64,000 nt of DNA from Mixta mediterraneensis (lineage in GTDB: Bacteria; Pseudomonadota; Gammaproteobacteria; Enterobacterales; Enterobacteriaceae), in the NCBI RefSeq assembly GCF_014946725.1, contig NZ_JACFXY010000007.1:124001-188000 (forward strand). Reading direction: 5' to 3'. Position 1 is the stretch's first letter. Each line of letters starts with the position of its first letter. Under the pieces are notes generated by a model. The model saw only the letters and a program-made list of their open reading frames with translations. It had not been told where the DNA came from and ran no database searches. Positions 49,953 through 60,432 of the stretch are shown here, one piece after another. The position numbers were made by a program, and so were the translations under genes.

Positions 49953-51395
49953 TCATTGTTGTGGCGCATCAACCGACGGGACACGTCCAAACAGATTGCC
50001 GACTAAAAACGCCAGCAGACTTAAAAGCAAGGATGGCACGATAGGATGAAAATCCCCGATCTGCCAGTTAAGGCTCGCCAGAAAAGCGTAGCAGCTTCCT
50101 CCTGTCACCATGCCGCTAATTGCACCGGCAGCATTGGCTCGCTCCCAGTAAAGGCCCAGCACCAGTGGCCAGAGAAACACGGCTTCCAGGCCGCCAAAAG
50201 CCAGTAAATTTAGCCAGATGATCATATCTGGTGGGTTCCAGGCAGCAACCAGCAGCAGAATACCCAGTAACAACGTGGTGGTGCCGGATAACGCGCGTAG
50301 CCGCGACTCATTTTCCATATGCTGCGGCGCAACGCGCAAATAAAGATCCTTTACCAGCGTCGCGGACGCTTGCAGCAGCTGTGCATTGATAGTTGACATG
50401 ATGGCAGCCATTGGCGCCGCCAGGAACAGTCCTGCCGCCAGCGGCGGAAGCACAGTAATCATCAGGGTCGGAATCACGCGATCAGGCACGGTGAGATCCG
50501 GTAAAATGGCCCGACCCAATGCACCAGCCAGATGCATACCTAGCATCAGGATCACCACCACGGCAGTGCCAAGAACAATGGCGCGATGCACGGCTTTACT
50601 GTCTTTATATGAGATACAGCGCACCGCGGTATGTGGCAGACCAATTACGCCAAAGCAAACCAGCACGGTAAATGAAGTAAGAAAGGTAGGGTTGATGATG
50701 TTGTCTGGTCCCTGTGGCGACAGCAGTCTGGGATCGATGGCGTGGAGCTTTTCGACTGCGGCATGCAAACCGCCAGCCTGGTGTAAAATGGCAAAGAGCA
50801 GTAAAAATGTGCCAATCAGCATCACTATGCCCTGCATTGCATCATTCAGCACGCTGGCACGAAAGCCGCCAAACGCGGTGTAAAGTGCGATAGTACCGCC
50901 GAAAATAAGCAGCCCGGTATCGTAGGGAATGCCCGCAGCCGTTTCAAGCAGGCGTGCGCCACCAATAAACTGAACCGTCATCGCACCTATAAACGCCACC
51001 AGTAAGCTCAGGCTTGCCAGCCAGATGAGTAATGGGCTGCGATAACGGGCATAAAGCATATCATTGAGCGTCACCGCGTTATAGCGGCGTGCCAAAATGG
51101 CGAACTTTTTGCCCAGTACACCCAATGACAGCCAGACCGCCGGAACCTGCACCATTGCCAGCAGAACCCAGCCTAAACCGTACTTATAAGCCGCGCCGGG
51201 ACCGCCAATAAACGAGCTGGCGCTGATATAGGTGGTAGTGATGGTCATCGCCAATACAAAACCGCCCATTGAGCGATTACCCAGGAAATATTCCGTCAGG
51301 AAGTTGCCCTGGCGCTGTTTACGCGCAGCAAACACCGATAACGCGGCAACTATCACTAAATAGGCTAATAAAGGAAGGATAATTTCAGTTGCCAT
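49953..51395 (-). CDS. panF: Sodium/pantothenate symporter PanF
   Basis: 480 residues from the ATG giving MATEIILPLLAYLVIVAALS; upstream codons of the open frame belong to the yhdT end. It is a sodium:solute symporter (SSS) with about 13 hydrophobic segments. SASSFIGGPGAAYKYGLGWV and ALYTAFGGFRASVLNDAMQG are typical. It imports pantothenate, the coenzyme A precursor. It overlaps yhdT by 11 bases and precedes prmA by 16. Confidence 0.96.
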   Translation of the reverse strand: MATEIILPLLAYLVIVAALSVFAARKQRQGNFLTEYFLGNRSMGGFVLAMTITTTYISASSFIGGPGAAYKYGLGWVLLAMVQVPAVWLSLGVLGKKFAILARRYNAVTLNDMLYARYRSPLLIWLASLSLLVAFIGAMTVQFIGGARLLETAAGIPYDTGLLIFGGTIALYTAFGGFRASVLNDAMQGIVMLIGTFLLLFAILHQAGGLHAAVEKLHAIDPRLLSPQGPDNIINPTFLTSFTVLVCFGVIGLPHTAVRCISYKDSKAVHRAIVLGTAVVVILMLGMHLAGALGRAILPDLTVPDRVIPTLMITVLPPLAAGLFLAAPMAAIMSTINAQLLQASATLVKDLYLRVAPQHMENESRLRALSGTTTLLLGILLLVAAWNPPDMIIWLNLLAFGGLEAVFLWPLVLGLYWERANAAGAISGMVTGGSCYAFLASLNWQIGDFHPIVPSLLLSLLAFLVGNLFGRVPSVDAPQQ

Positions 51396-51630
51396 TTTTA
51401 TCCTCCAGTGACATATCACGAAAGATCATCCGCACCATCAGCCAGCATAAAAAAATGAACAGCAGCGGCGCAAAAATGCAGGAAAATTCGAACCAGCGCG
51501 GCAAGCCGGTAATGCCGGTTTCGTTACCGCCAAGCCAGGCAGTAAGGCCCCAGACAACCAGCCAAATCAGTGTTAAATAAAGCGACCAGCGCGCTTCTTT
51601 ATGCGCCTGTGAAAAACGAGCATCCATCAT
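51385..51630 (-). CDS. yhdT: YhdT family small membrane protein (DUF997)
   Basis: 81 residues with two hydrophobic segments (about 17-37 and 50-72). QAHKEARWSLYLTLIWL and the C-terminal FRDMSLED are family features. Such small proteins often precede SSS transporters and may assist them. Its end overlaps the panF start, so the two are translationally coupled. Start MM or M is ambiguous by one codon. Confidence 0.93.
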   Translation of the reverse strand: MMDARFSQAHKEARWSLYLTLIWLVVWGLTAWLGGNETGITGLPRWFEFSCIFAPLLFIFLCWLMVRMIFRDMSLEDKNGN

Positions 51631-51649
51631 TTACCCCAACCCCAGCGGC

Positions 51650-51677
51650 AAAAGAAAAAGGCCGGATTAACCGGCCT
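51650..51677 (-). terminator. accBC terminator
   Basis: AGGCCGG/CCGGCCT (51677-51671 and 51665-51659 on the minus strand) with a five-base loop is followed by TTTTTCTTTT. It lies 21 bases past the accC stop, separating accBC from yhdT-panF. Confidence 0.9.
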
Positions 51678-51698
51678 CAATGTCACTCAACATTGCGT

Positions 51699-53048
51699 TT
51701 ACTTCTCGTGCAAGCCGAGTTTCTTCTCCAGATAGTGGATGTTAGTGCCACCATGCTGGAAGTTTTCGTCGGACATGATATTCATCTGCAGCTCGACGTT
51801 GGTCTTGATGCCATCAATGATCAGCTCCGCCAGGGCATTTTTCATGCGCGCAATCGCCACTTCACGGGTTTCGCCGTAGGTGATCAGCTTGCCGATCATG
51901 GAATCGTAATACGGCGGCACGCTGTAACCGGCGTAAATATGCGATTCCCAGCGCACGCCAAAACCGCCCGGTGCGTGGAAGCGGGTGATTTTACCCGGAC
52001 TCGGCAGGAAGGTGTTTGGGTCCTCGGCATTGATACGGCATTCCACCGCGTGACCGCGGATCTCCACGTCAGCCTGTTTGATAGACAGCGGCTGACCGGC
52101 TGCGATACGCAGCTGTTCCTTGATGAGATCCACACCGGTGATCATTTCGGTCACCGGATGCTCAACCTGAATACGGGTATTCATTTCAATAAAATAGAAC
52201 TCACCGTCTTCATACAGAAACTCAAACGTACCCGCGCCGCGATAGCCGATATCAATACAGGCTTTTGCACAGCGATCGCCGATAAAGCTACGCAGTTCCG
52301 GCGTAATGCCCGGCGCTGGTGCCTCTTCGACCACTTTCTGGTGGCGGCGCTGCATGGAGCAGTCGCGCTCGCCCAGATAGATGGCGTTGCCCTGACCATC
52401 AGCCAGTACCTGAATCTCGATATGGCGCGGATTTTCCAGGTACTTCTCCATATATACCATGTCGTTGTTGAAAGCCGCTTTGGCCTCTGCCTTCGTCATG
52501 TTAATGGACTGTTCCAGATCCTTGTCGCTGCGCACTACGCGCATACCGCGACCGCCGCCACCGCCAGAGGCTTTGATGATCACCGGATAACCGATACGCT
52601 TCGCGAAGGCACGGTTCTTTTCCATGTCATCGGTCAGCGAGCCGTCGGAGCCAGGCACGGTTGGCACACCGGCTTTTTTCATCGCGGTAATCGCGGAGAC
52701 TTTATCGCCCATCAGGCGGATGGTGTCAGCTTTCGGGCCAATAAAGATAAAGCCTGAACGCTCAACCTGCTCGGCGAAATCGGCGTTCTCAGAGAGAAAG
52801 CCGTAGCCGGGATGGATCGCCACCGCGCCGGTGATTTCAGCAGCAGAAATCAGCGCCGGGATGTTGAGATAGCTTTTGACCGACTGCGCCGGGCCGATGC
52901 AGACGGTTTCGTCAGCCAGCAGTACGTGCTTAAGGTCACGGTCCGCGCTGGAGTGCACCGCCACGGTCTTGATGCCCAGCTCTTTGCAGGCACGCAGAAT
53001 ACGCAGCGCGATCTCACCACGGTTAGCAATTACAATTTTATCCAGCAT
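51699..53048 (-). CDS. accC: Biotin carboxylase subunit of acetyl-CoA carboxylase
   Basis: 449 residues, ATP-grasp enzyme. It carboxylates the biotin on AccB using ATP and bicarbonate, the first committed step of fatty-acid synthesis. Seen are the N-terminal [20 protein letters not shown], the glycine-rich ATP loop ([14 protein letters not shown]), [14 protein letters not shown] and [15 protein letters not shown]. It starts 11 bases after accB. Confidence 0.99.
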   Translation of the reverse strand: MLDKIVIANRGEIALRILRACKELGIKTVAVHSSADRDLKHVLLADETVCIGPAQSVKSYLNIPALISAAEITGAVAIHPGYGFLSENADFAEQVERSGFIFIGPKADTIRLMGDKVSAITAMKKAGVPTVPGSDGSLTDDMEKNRAFAKRIGYPVIIKASGGGGGRGMRVVRSDKDLEQSINMTKAEAKAAFNNDMVYMEKYLENPRHIEIQVLADGQGNAIYLGERDCSMQRRHQKVVEEAPAPGITPELRSFIGDRCAKACIDIGYRGAGTFEFLYEDGEFYFIEMNTRIQVEHPVTEMITGVDLIKEQLRIAAGQPLSIKQADVEIRGHAVECRINAEDPNTFLPSPGKITRFHAPGGFGVRWESHIYAGYSVPPYYDSMIGKLITYGETREVAIARMKNALAELIIDGIKTNVELQMNIMSDENFQHGGTNIHYLEKKLGLHEK

Positions 53049-53059
53049 GGTTCGCCTCG

Positions 53060-53521
53060 TTATTCGATGACGACCAGCGGCTCGTCGAATTCAACCGGTT
53101 GACCGCTTTCCACCAGGATCGCTTTCACCACGCCAGACTTATCTGCTTCAATCTGGTTCATCATTTTCATGGCTTCGACGATGCACAGGGTATCACCGGC
53201 GTTCACTTTCTGGCCTACTTCAACGAAGGCTTTCGCGTCCGGGCTTGGGGTGCGATAGAACGTTCCCACCATTGGCGAACGAACGATGTGGCCACTGATT
53301 TCCGCAGGCGCAACTTCAGTTACGGTCGCAACCGGTGCGACAGCGGTAGCCAGGGCAGGTTGTGGCATCGGAGCAGCATAGGCCTGCTGCATCATCGGAT
53401 AACCCGCATTTGCAGGTGCACGACTAATACGAACGGACTCTTCGCCCTCGGAGATTTCCAGCTCAGAGATGCCAGACTCTTCAACCAGTTCGATCAGTTT
53501 CTTTATTTTACGAATATCCAT
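53060..53521 (-). CDS. accB: Biotin carboxyl carrier protein AccB
   Basis: 153 residues. The N-terminal domain (1-35, [20 protein letters not shown]) is joined by an Ala/Pro-rich linker to the biotinyl domain. Biotin attachment is at Lys119 in EAMKMMNQ. AccB autoregulates accBC in E. coli. Here it begins 25 bases after the aroQ stop, so its promoter or leader probably overlaps aroQ. Confidence 0.99.
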   Translation of the reverse strand: MDIRKIKKLIELVEESGISELEISEGEESVRISRAPANAGYPMMQQAYAAPMPQPALATAVAPVATVTEVAPAEISGHIVRSPMVGTFYRTPSPDAKAFVEVGQKVNAGDTLCIVEAMKMMNQIEADKSGVVKAILVESGQPVEFDEPLVVIE

Positions 53522-53546
53522 GAGTGGGGTTCCGTACTCAGTTTGA

Positions 53547-53999
53547 TTAATTTGTTTGAGACAGGCGTTTTACTGCCGTTTGTAAAGCCCATGCGTAGCC
53601 GTCGGCGCCAAGCCCACAGATCACGCCAGCAGAGACATCAGAAAGACAGGAATGATGACGGAAGGGCTCGCGGGCATGCACATTTGAGAGATGCACTTCT
53701 ATAAACGGAATATCGACCGCCAACAGAGCATCACGTAACGCTACGCTGGTGTGCGTAAACGCGGCAGGATTAATAATAATGTAATCCACATTGCCTTTGG
53801 CCTCATGAATGCGATCGATCAGCTGAAATTCAGCGTTGGATTGCAAGTGGCTCAGCGTTACATTCAGTTGACTGGCCTGCTGCGTCAGATCACTGACAAT
53901 CTGGCTTAGCGTAGTATGACCGTATTTTTCAGGCTCACGCGTTCCTAGCAAATTAAGGTTAGGTCCGTTTAAGAGCAGAATGTGTAATTTATGTGCCAT
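53547..53999 (-). CDS. aroQ: Type II 3-dehydroquinate dehydratase
   Basis: 150 residues from the ATG giving [20 protein letters not shown]; the extra upstream codons of the open frame are not conserved. It dehydrates 3-dehydroquinate to 3-dehydroshikimate, the substrate of AroE in this window. Catalytic Tyr (EPEKYG) and His ([14 protein letters not shown]) are present. Family enzymes are dodecamers. Confidence 0.97.
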   Translation of the reverse strand: MAHKLHILLLNGPNLNLLGTREPEKYGHTTLSQIVSDLTQQASQLNVTLSHLQSNAEFQLIDRIHEAKGNVDYIIINPAAFTHTSVALRDALLAVDIPFIEVHLSNVHAREPFRHHSCLSDVSAGVICGLGADGYAWALQTAVKRLSQTN

Positions 54000-54220
54000 C
54001 TTGCTGCTATCTCCCGCAATCATTGAGGAATCGCGTAAAATACCTTGCCTCTCTTCGTTTGTCACCCATCAGGGCCAAAAAGAAGTCATGGTTTGCAATA
54101 AAGCCGGGCATTATATCCGTTTCGTAGCAATTCGCAGCAAAATACTGGTCTTATCTGCGAAGTTGATCGGAGGAGACATCTTTTATCAGAGAGTAAATGA
54201 AAAAAACAACTCAGGCGGGG

Positions 54221-54823
54221 TTAAAAGGGCCACCATTTGCGAAACTTTTTGTAACGCCACGCGAGCAGCAGTGCTGCGATAAAGGCATAAATCAGGGGCT
54301 GCGGCGACACAACTTTCACCGACCACAAATAGTGTATGGGGGCGAGGATAGCCACGACATAAATACAGTTATGCAAAGTTTGCCAGCGCTTGCCGAGTTT
54401 GCGTTGCATAAACCGGAAAGAGGTGACGGCTAGCGCCAAAAGTATCAGCCAGCAAATGATCCCAAGCGTCAGGTAGGGGCGGGAGACTAATTCGCTTCCC
54501 AGCAAACGCAGGTTATCCACGCCGAGCTCAAGCAGGGAATAGCTCAGCAAATGTAAGCAGGCCCAGGCGAATGTCCAGACGCCAAGCAGACGGCGCGTGC
54601 GAATGAATAGCGGCTGTTTCACGTAGCGCGCAAGCGGCGAAACCAGCAGCGTGGCCAGTAACAGCTTCAGCGCCATGCGACCGGTAAAATGCTGAATATC
54701 TTTCGCCGGATCGGCGCTTAACCCACCCTGGCTGGCCGCCAGAAACAGATAAACCAGCGGCAGTAACGCGGCCAGATGCAACACGACTTTTAGCCAGGTG
54801 ATCTGCTTAATCGACAGTCGCAC
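54221..54823 (-). CDS. msrQ: MsrQ haem-binding membrane subunit of methionine sulfoxide reductase
   Basis: 200 residues from a GTG start directly after the msrP stop. It has about six hydrophobic segments; conserved histidines for haem ([49 protein letters not shown]) are visible. It passes electrons from the quinone pool or Fre to periplasmic MsrP. The adjacency shows co-translation with msrP. Confidence 0.95.
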   Translation of the reverse strand: MRLSIKQITWLKVVLHLAALLPLVYLFLAASQGGLSADPAKDIQHFTGRMALKLLLATLLVSPLARYVKQPLFIRTRRLLGVWTFAWACLHLLSYSLLELGVDNLRLLGSELVSRPYLTLGIICWLILLALAVTSFRFMQRKLGKRWQTLHNCIYVVAILAPIHYLWSVKVVSPQPLIYAFIAALLLAWRYKKFRKWWPF

Positions 54824-55828
54824 TTAATAATTCTCCCGCAAATCGAGACCATGATAGAGCGATGCTACCTGCTCCGCATAACCGTTAAATAACAGCGTTG
54901 GCTGACGCTCAACTTTCAGGGCGCTGCCAGGGCCAATAAAACGTTCAGTCGCTTGTGACCAGCGTGGATGATTTACATGGGGGTTCACGTTGGCATAAAA
55001 CCCGTATTCATCGCTGGCAATCTGGTTCCAGGTTGTCGGTGGTTGATCGCGCGTTAAGGTAATTTTGACAATGGATTTAACGCCTTTGAATCCATATTTC
55101 CACGGTACGGTCAGGCGAATCGGTGCGCCGTTTTGTGGGGGTAAGGCTTTGCCATAGACACCGGTACTGAGAAGAGTAAGGGGATGCATCGCTTCATCTA
55201 AACGCAGACCCTCAACGTAAGGGTAGTTCAGCCCGCCACCAATAAAGCGGTCTTTTTGGCCCGGCATTTGATCGGGAGCATACAGAGTCTGAAAGGCGAC
55301 GAAGCGTGCATTGCTGGTGGGTTCCGCCAGGCGGAGAAGTTTGTTTAACTCAAAGCCGACCCAGGGCACCACCATTGACCAGGCCTCGACGCAGCGCATA
55401 CGATAAATACGTTGCTCCATAGCAAAACGTTTAAAAATCTCGTCCATATCCAGCGTAACTGGCTTAGCGACTTCGCCATCAATGACAAGCTTCCACGGTT
55501 CGGTTTTCAGTGTGCCCGCGTTCGCGGCAGGATCGGCTTTATCCAGACCAAATTCGTAATAATTATTGTAACCAGAAACCTTCGATTCGGGCGTTAAGGT
55601 CAGGTCCGCCTGATATTGTGCCGGCCTGGTGAAATCCAGCGGGCGGCCAGCTGGCGCAGCTGATCGATCGTTACCTTTGAACCAGCTGAGAATATCCGCG
55701 TTAGCGATGCCGGGTACGCTTATGGCGGCGGCGCTTAAACCCAACGCCTTTAACACCTGACGGCGTTGCATATTAAAGATGCTTTCGGGGGTGACGTCGG
55801 CTTCGGTCAGATTATTTGTGGGTTTCAT
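54824..55828 (-). CDS. msrP: MsrP periplasmic methionine sulfoxide reductase, molybdopterin subunit
   Basis: 334 residues. It starts with a Tat signal ([20 protein letters not shown] with cleavage near AN-A). The sulfite-oxidase-fold domain follows; the Mo-ligand Cys lies in [15 protein letters not shown], and [13 protein letters not shown] is conserved. It repairs oxidised methionines in envelope proteins. Its position next to aroQ-accBC follows Yersinia/Erwinia-type order; E. coli K-12 carries it elsewhere. Confidence 0.96.
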   Translation of the reverse strand: MKPTNNLTEADVTPESIFNMQRRQVLKALGLSAAAISVPGIANADILSWFKGNDRSAAPAGRPLDFTRPAQYQADLTLTPESKVSGYNNYYEFGLDKADPAANAGTLKTEPWKLVIDGEVAKPVTLDMDEIFKRFAMEQRIYRMRCVEAWSMVVPWVGFELNKLLRLAEPTSNARFVAFQTLYAPDQMPGQKDRFIGGGLNYPYVEGLRLDEAMHPLTLLSTGVYGKALPPQNGAPIRLTVPWKYGFKGVKSIVKITLTRDQPPTTWNQIASDEYGFYANVNPHVNHPRWSQATERFIGPGSALKVERQPTLLFNGYAEQVASLYHGLDLRENY

Positions 55829-56119
55829 GCTGCCTTCTCCAGACTCGATTTGCTTTTAACATGACGAATATCGCGAGCGCTGGCGAATTTTTTCGCCAAA
55901 ATGCGAAATTTCCTGGCAAACGCTGCCAATGAGAATACGCCGAAAAAATCCACAATAAACACCCGCTGTCATCTGTCAGCGGTATACTGGCTTATCATGC
56001 ATTGCCACGCTGTCGCCTGACGCAAATTATGCTATTTTGCTCGCGATTTCATCAGCCCGGTTCGGCGATGCCATACAGGAACGAGATCCGGTCATTACCC
56101 TCGTATTACAGGCACAGGG
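55829..56119. other. Divergent region between msrP and csrD
   Basis: 291 bases between two divergent genes. It must hold both promoters, but I could not define convincing -35/-10 pairs. Short imperfect hairpins (TTTTCGCCAAAATGCGAAATTT, 55889-55910) are present. Where E. coli has yhdH (acuI) near this place, no trace is seen. Confidence 0.4.
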
Positions 56120-56166
56120 ATGCGATTAACCACCAAACTGTCTGCGTTTATTACCTTTCTTAGAAC

Positions 56167-56667
56167 CTATCCCAAAAGGATTTTATTCCAGACAATGATG
56201 CTGCAAGCAAAATGCAGCATCGCCTCGTAGTTTTCGACTTTCTTCTCCCATCGCGTCAGTATGCGGCGAAAGCGATTCATCCAGCTATGCGTTCTTTCCA
56301 CAACCCAACGATGAGCCCTGAACTCGCTGTTTTTAATTGCCTCAGACTCCTCTTTCCCCGACTGGATATGAGGTTCATAACGACGAGCTTTCAAACAAAT
56401 TTCCACCCATTCAGCCTCATAGCCTTTGTCCATACACAGATGCAGCCTGCGACCCGGCCTGCCGGTCTGTAGCGCGTCCAGCGTATCTTCAACCAGTTTT
56501 ATGTCGTGGGTATTTGCCCCTGCGACAGCCAGCGAGAGCGGAAGCCCGTTCCCGTCGGTCATCAGGCTCCGCTTTACTCCCTGCTTCCCCCTGTCAGTCG
56601 GGTTGCGACCTGTTTTTTTGAGCCTGCAAGGGGCGATTTTGTCATGCAGCCATCCATCGACAACCAT
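56167..56667 (-). CDS. IS5-family transposase, OrfB portion
   Basis: 166 codons open in the -1 frame relative to OrfA. The fused product should enter at about 56613. It contains KRSLMTDGNGLPLSLAVAGA, DKGYE and RWVVERTHSWMNRFRR, which supply the later part of the DDE catalytic core (D and E). The first ATG of this frame lies inside the overlap and is probably not a separate start. Confidence 0.88.
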   Translation of the reverse strand: MVVDGWLHDKIAPCRLKKTGRNPTDRGKQGVKRSLMTDGNGLPLSLAVAGANTHDIKLVEDTLDALQTGRPGRRLHLCMDKGYEAEWVEICLKARRYEPHIQSGKEESEAIKNSEFRAHRWVVERTHSWMNRFRRILTRWEKKVENYEAMLHFACSIIVWNKILLG

Positions 56668-56972
56668 GACCAGTCAATGGCATCCCGCTTCTCGCAGGCA
56701 AGCAGCCCGTTTTGCCAGAAGCGTTCAAATACTCCAGCATCCCGCCATTCCTGAAAGCGGCGGTGGGCTGAGCTGGATGAGCAAATATCCGTGGCATTCA
56801 GGGCATTCCATTGGCAACCGGTTCTGAGCACAAAGAAAATGGCGTTCATTGCGGCACGATTATCAACACGTCTACGATGCGTGCCCAGCGGATGGTGGGT
56901 TTTATGTTCCGGGAGAAGTGGAGCCATTTTCTCCCAGAGTTCATCGCTGATCTGCCACTTGTTGCCCGCCAT
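56574..56972 (-). CDS. IS5-family transposase, OrfA portion
   Basis: 132 residues, MAGNKWQISDELWEKMAPLL, then the DUF4096-type N-terminal domain (GCQWNALN, RRFQEW) and WLSMDG with the first catalytic Asp. In its zero frame the slippery heptamer A-AAA-AAA occurs at 56619-56613. A -1 slip there joins LAGSKK to TGRNPTDRGKQGVK in OrfB, giving one full transposase of about 268 residues. Confidence 0.9.
   Translation of the reverse strand: MAGNKWQISDELWEKMAPLLPEHKTHHPLGTHRRRVDNRAAMNAIFFVLRTGCQWNALNATDICSSSSAHRRFQEWRDAGVFERFWQNGLLACEKRDAIDWSWLSMDGCMTKSPLAGSKKQVATRLTGGSRE
56613..56619 (-). promoter_or_regulatory. Candidate programmed -1 frameshift site (A7)
   Basis: Seven A on the minus strand, read A AAA AAA in the OrfA frame, is a classic -1 slippery heptamer. 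A slip joins OrfA to OrfB in the right place for the conserved core. No stimulatory stem was folded. Confidence 0.7.
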
Positions 56973-58930
56973 ACTTCGCCCTCAAAAATTGCCATTATTT
57001 ACGATCTGACAATTCCTTTTGGGATAGGTTCTTAGTGTACTGGCGATGTTACTCATGCTGGTAGGCTGTGCTTTTAGCGTTCTTTGGTTAAATAACCAGC
57101 GGGTTGAAAATCGCGTGCAGGTACTGGCCACCGAAGTCGATAAATCCTTACTCGTCCAGACGCCCGCTCAGCTTAATGACTGGTTATCCCGGCTGATGCC
57201 GGTAATGAATGCTGAACAGCTTTCATTACATAGCGGTAGCCATACGCTGCTCATGCTCTCACGTCAGGAACATCAAATGATTGAGAATGAGCCCAATCGT
57301 TTTATCCAGTTTGACGTCCCGCTAATCCATCAGTCAGGGGTAAAGCTGCGCGTTCTGTTACTCGATCCGGCAAAAACCTGGCTGCGCTCGATCACGGCGG
57401 CTTACACGCTTGGCGCGTTATTGTCAGTGGTGCTGGTGATGAGTTTGCTATTGCTGATGATGCACCGTTGGTTAACCCGACAATGGCGTGGCATGGAACA
57501 GCTTGAAGTACGCGCAGAAGCGATTATTAACGGCGATCGTCAGATAACAGATAAGAAAAAAAGTGATGAATGGCCGCCCAGGGCCAGCCGTGCACTGGAT
57601 GTATTGCTGGGTGAGCTGCAAGAAGCGAGTGAACAGCGTCTGCGTATCGATACCTTAATACGTACTTTTGTCGCTCAGGATGGCCGAACCGGTCTAAATA
57701 ACCGGCTGTTTTTTGATAATCAGCTGGCCACGCTGCTTGAAGATCAGGAGGCGGTGGGGACACATGGCGTAGTGATGATGGTGCGTCTGCCCGATCTGGA
57801 TACGCTCAGCGGCGAACTGAATCCATCGATAGTTGAAGAATATCTGTTCGATTTGGTGAATATGCTGTCGACTTTTGTGCTGCGCTACCCTGGCACGCTA
57901 TTTCCGCAGTGATTTTGCCGTATTGCTACCGCATCGAAGTTTAAAAGAAGCGAATAGCATCGCTGATAAATTAATTAATGCCGTTGATTCACTACCGCCA
58001 ATGCGAATGGTGAACCGCGACGATTTAATCCACATCGGTATCAGCGCCTGGCACAGCGGTCAAACCGTGTCGCAAGTGATGGATAATGTCGAAATGGCGA
58101 CCCGCCGTGCGACCTTGCTCGGCGGCAATAACTGGTTAAATGGTGAAGGCAATCCGCTGGAGGCCGGACGCGGTAGTGTGCGCTGGCGTAGCTTGCTGGA
58201 AAACACACTAAGCCGTGGCGGTCCGCGCTTGTATCAAAAACCGGCGGTAAACAAGGAAGGTAAAGTACAGCATCGTGTCATGCTGGCGCGTATCTTTGAC
58301 GGTGATAAAGAGCTGCTGCCAGCGGAATATATGCCACTAGTGCAGCAGTTAGGCATGGCAGGCCATTGGGATCAGCAACTGGTAACGCGTATCGCGGCTT
58401 TATCGGAGTGGTGGCCAGAAGAGACGCTGGTCATGCCAGTAAATATTGATTCACTATTACAGCGTCCTTTTGTGCTCTGGCTGCAAAATATGCTGCTGCA
58501 ATGCCCAAAAGGACAAAGAAAGCGATTTTTATTTGAACTTGCCGAGGCGGATGTATGTCAACACATCAATCGCTTAACACCGGTTTTCCGCGCATTAAAC
58601 GCATTTGGTTGCCGGACTGCGGTAAGCCGGGCGGGATTAACGGTAGTCAGCAGCGCCTATGTCAGGCAATTGCCAGTGGAATTGATCAAGCTTGATCCCG
58701 GCTTAGTTCGCAATATTGAGCGTCGCACTGAAAACCAGCTGTTTGTGCAGAATTTAATAGAAGTATGTAAATCGACGCGCACCCAGGTTTTTGCCGCAGG
58801 CGTTCGAACCCGTGCTGAGTGGCAAACCCTGGTGGGATTAGGCGTGGCCGGGGGGCAGGGCGATTTCTTTGCGCCCTCTCAACCGGTAAACAGTAACGTG
58901 AAAAAGTATTCTCAACGTTATCGTATTTAG

Positions 58931-60284
<1,354 letters not shown>

Positions 60285-60432
60285 TCGTCTCAACCGGCTG
60301 AGACCGTTAACTATCATGCGCAGGGAGTAGCGTGTAAGCTGGCGCTACACGCGTCGGTCAGATGCGTCCAGCCCAGGGAAGTACGGTATTGACTGTGCTT
60401 CCTTATCTGTTGTCGAGGAACACGCAGATTAT

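Larger units (their letters stand above)
56163..57031 (-). mobile_element. IS5-family (IS427-type) insertion sequence inside csrD
   Basis: 869 bases with inverted repeats starting GAACCTATCCCAAAAGG at both ends and a 3-bp target duplication TTA at 56160-56162 and 57032-57034. The transposase is split in two overlapping frames on the minus strand, joined by a probable -1 frameshift. Size, the short TNA-type target duplication and the two-frame layout fit the IS427 subgroup. It lies opposite to csrD. Confidence 0.92.
56120..58930 (+). pseudogene. csrD: csrD pseudogene: IS5-family insertion plus frameshifting deletion
   Basis: Removing bases 56163-57034 (the element plus one TTA copy) rejoins MRLTTKLSAFITFL to SVLAMLLMLVGCAF in frame. 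The frame continues to FVLRYPGT at about 57900, then hits TGA at 57910. The rest (LARYFRSDFAVLLPHRS to the end NVKKYSQRY) is in another frame up to 58930. Compared with remembered E. coli CsrD (MRYPGALLARYHRSDF), an 11-base loss explains the shift. Intact CsrD is a membrane protein with degenerate GGDEF and EAL domains that promotes RNase E decay of CsrB/CsrC. Confidence 0.93.

Noticed and set aside
51570-52757. 395-codon plus-strand ORF opposite accC
   Set aside because: It lies wholly antisense to the intact accC gene, has no recognisable domains and no ribosome-binding site; long antisense frames commonly mirror codon bias of the real gene.
54041-54282. Plus-strand ORF of 100 codons between aroQ and msrQ
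   Set aside because: It starts inside the aroQ upstream region and ends antisense to msrQ, without homology or a ribosome-binding site.
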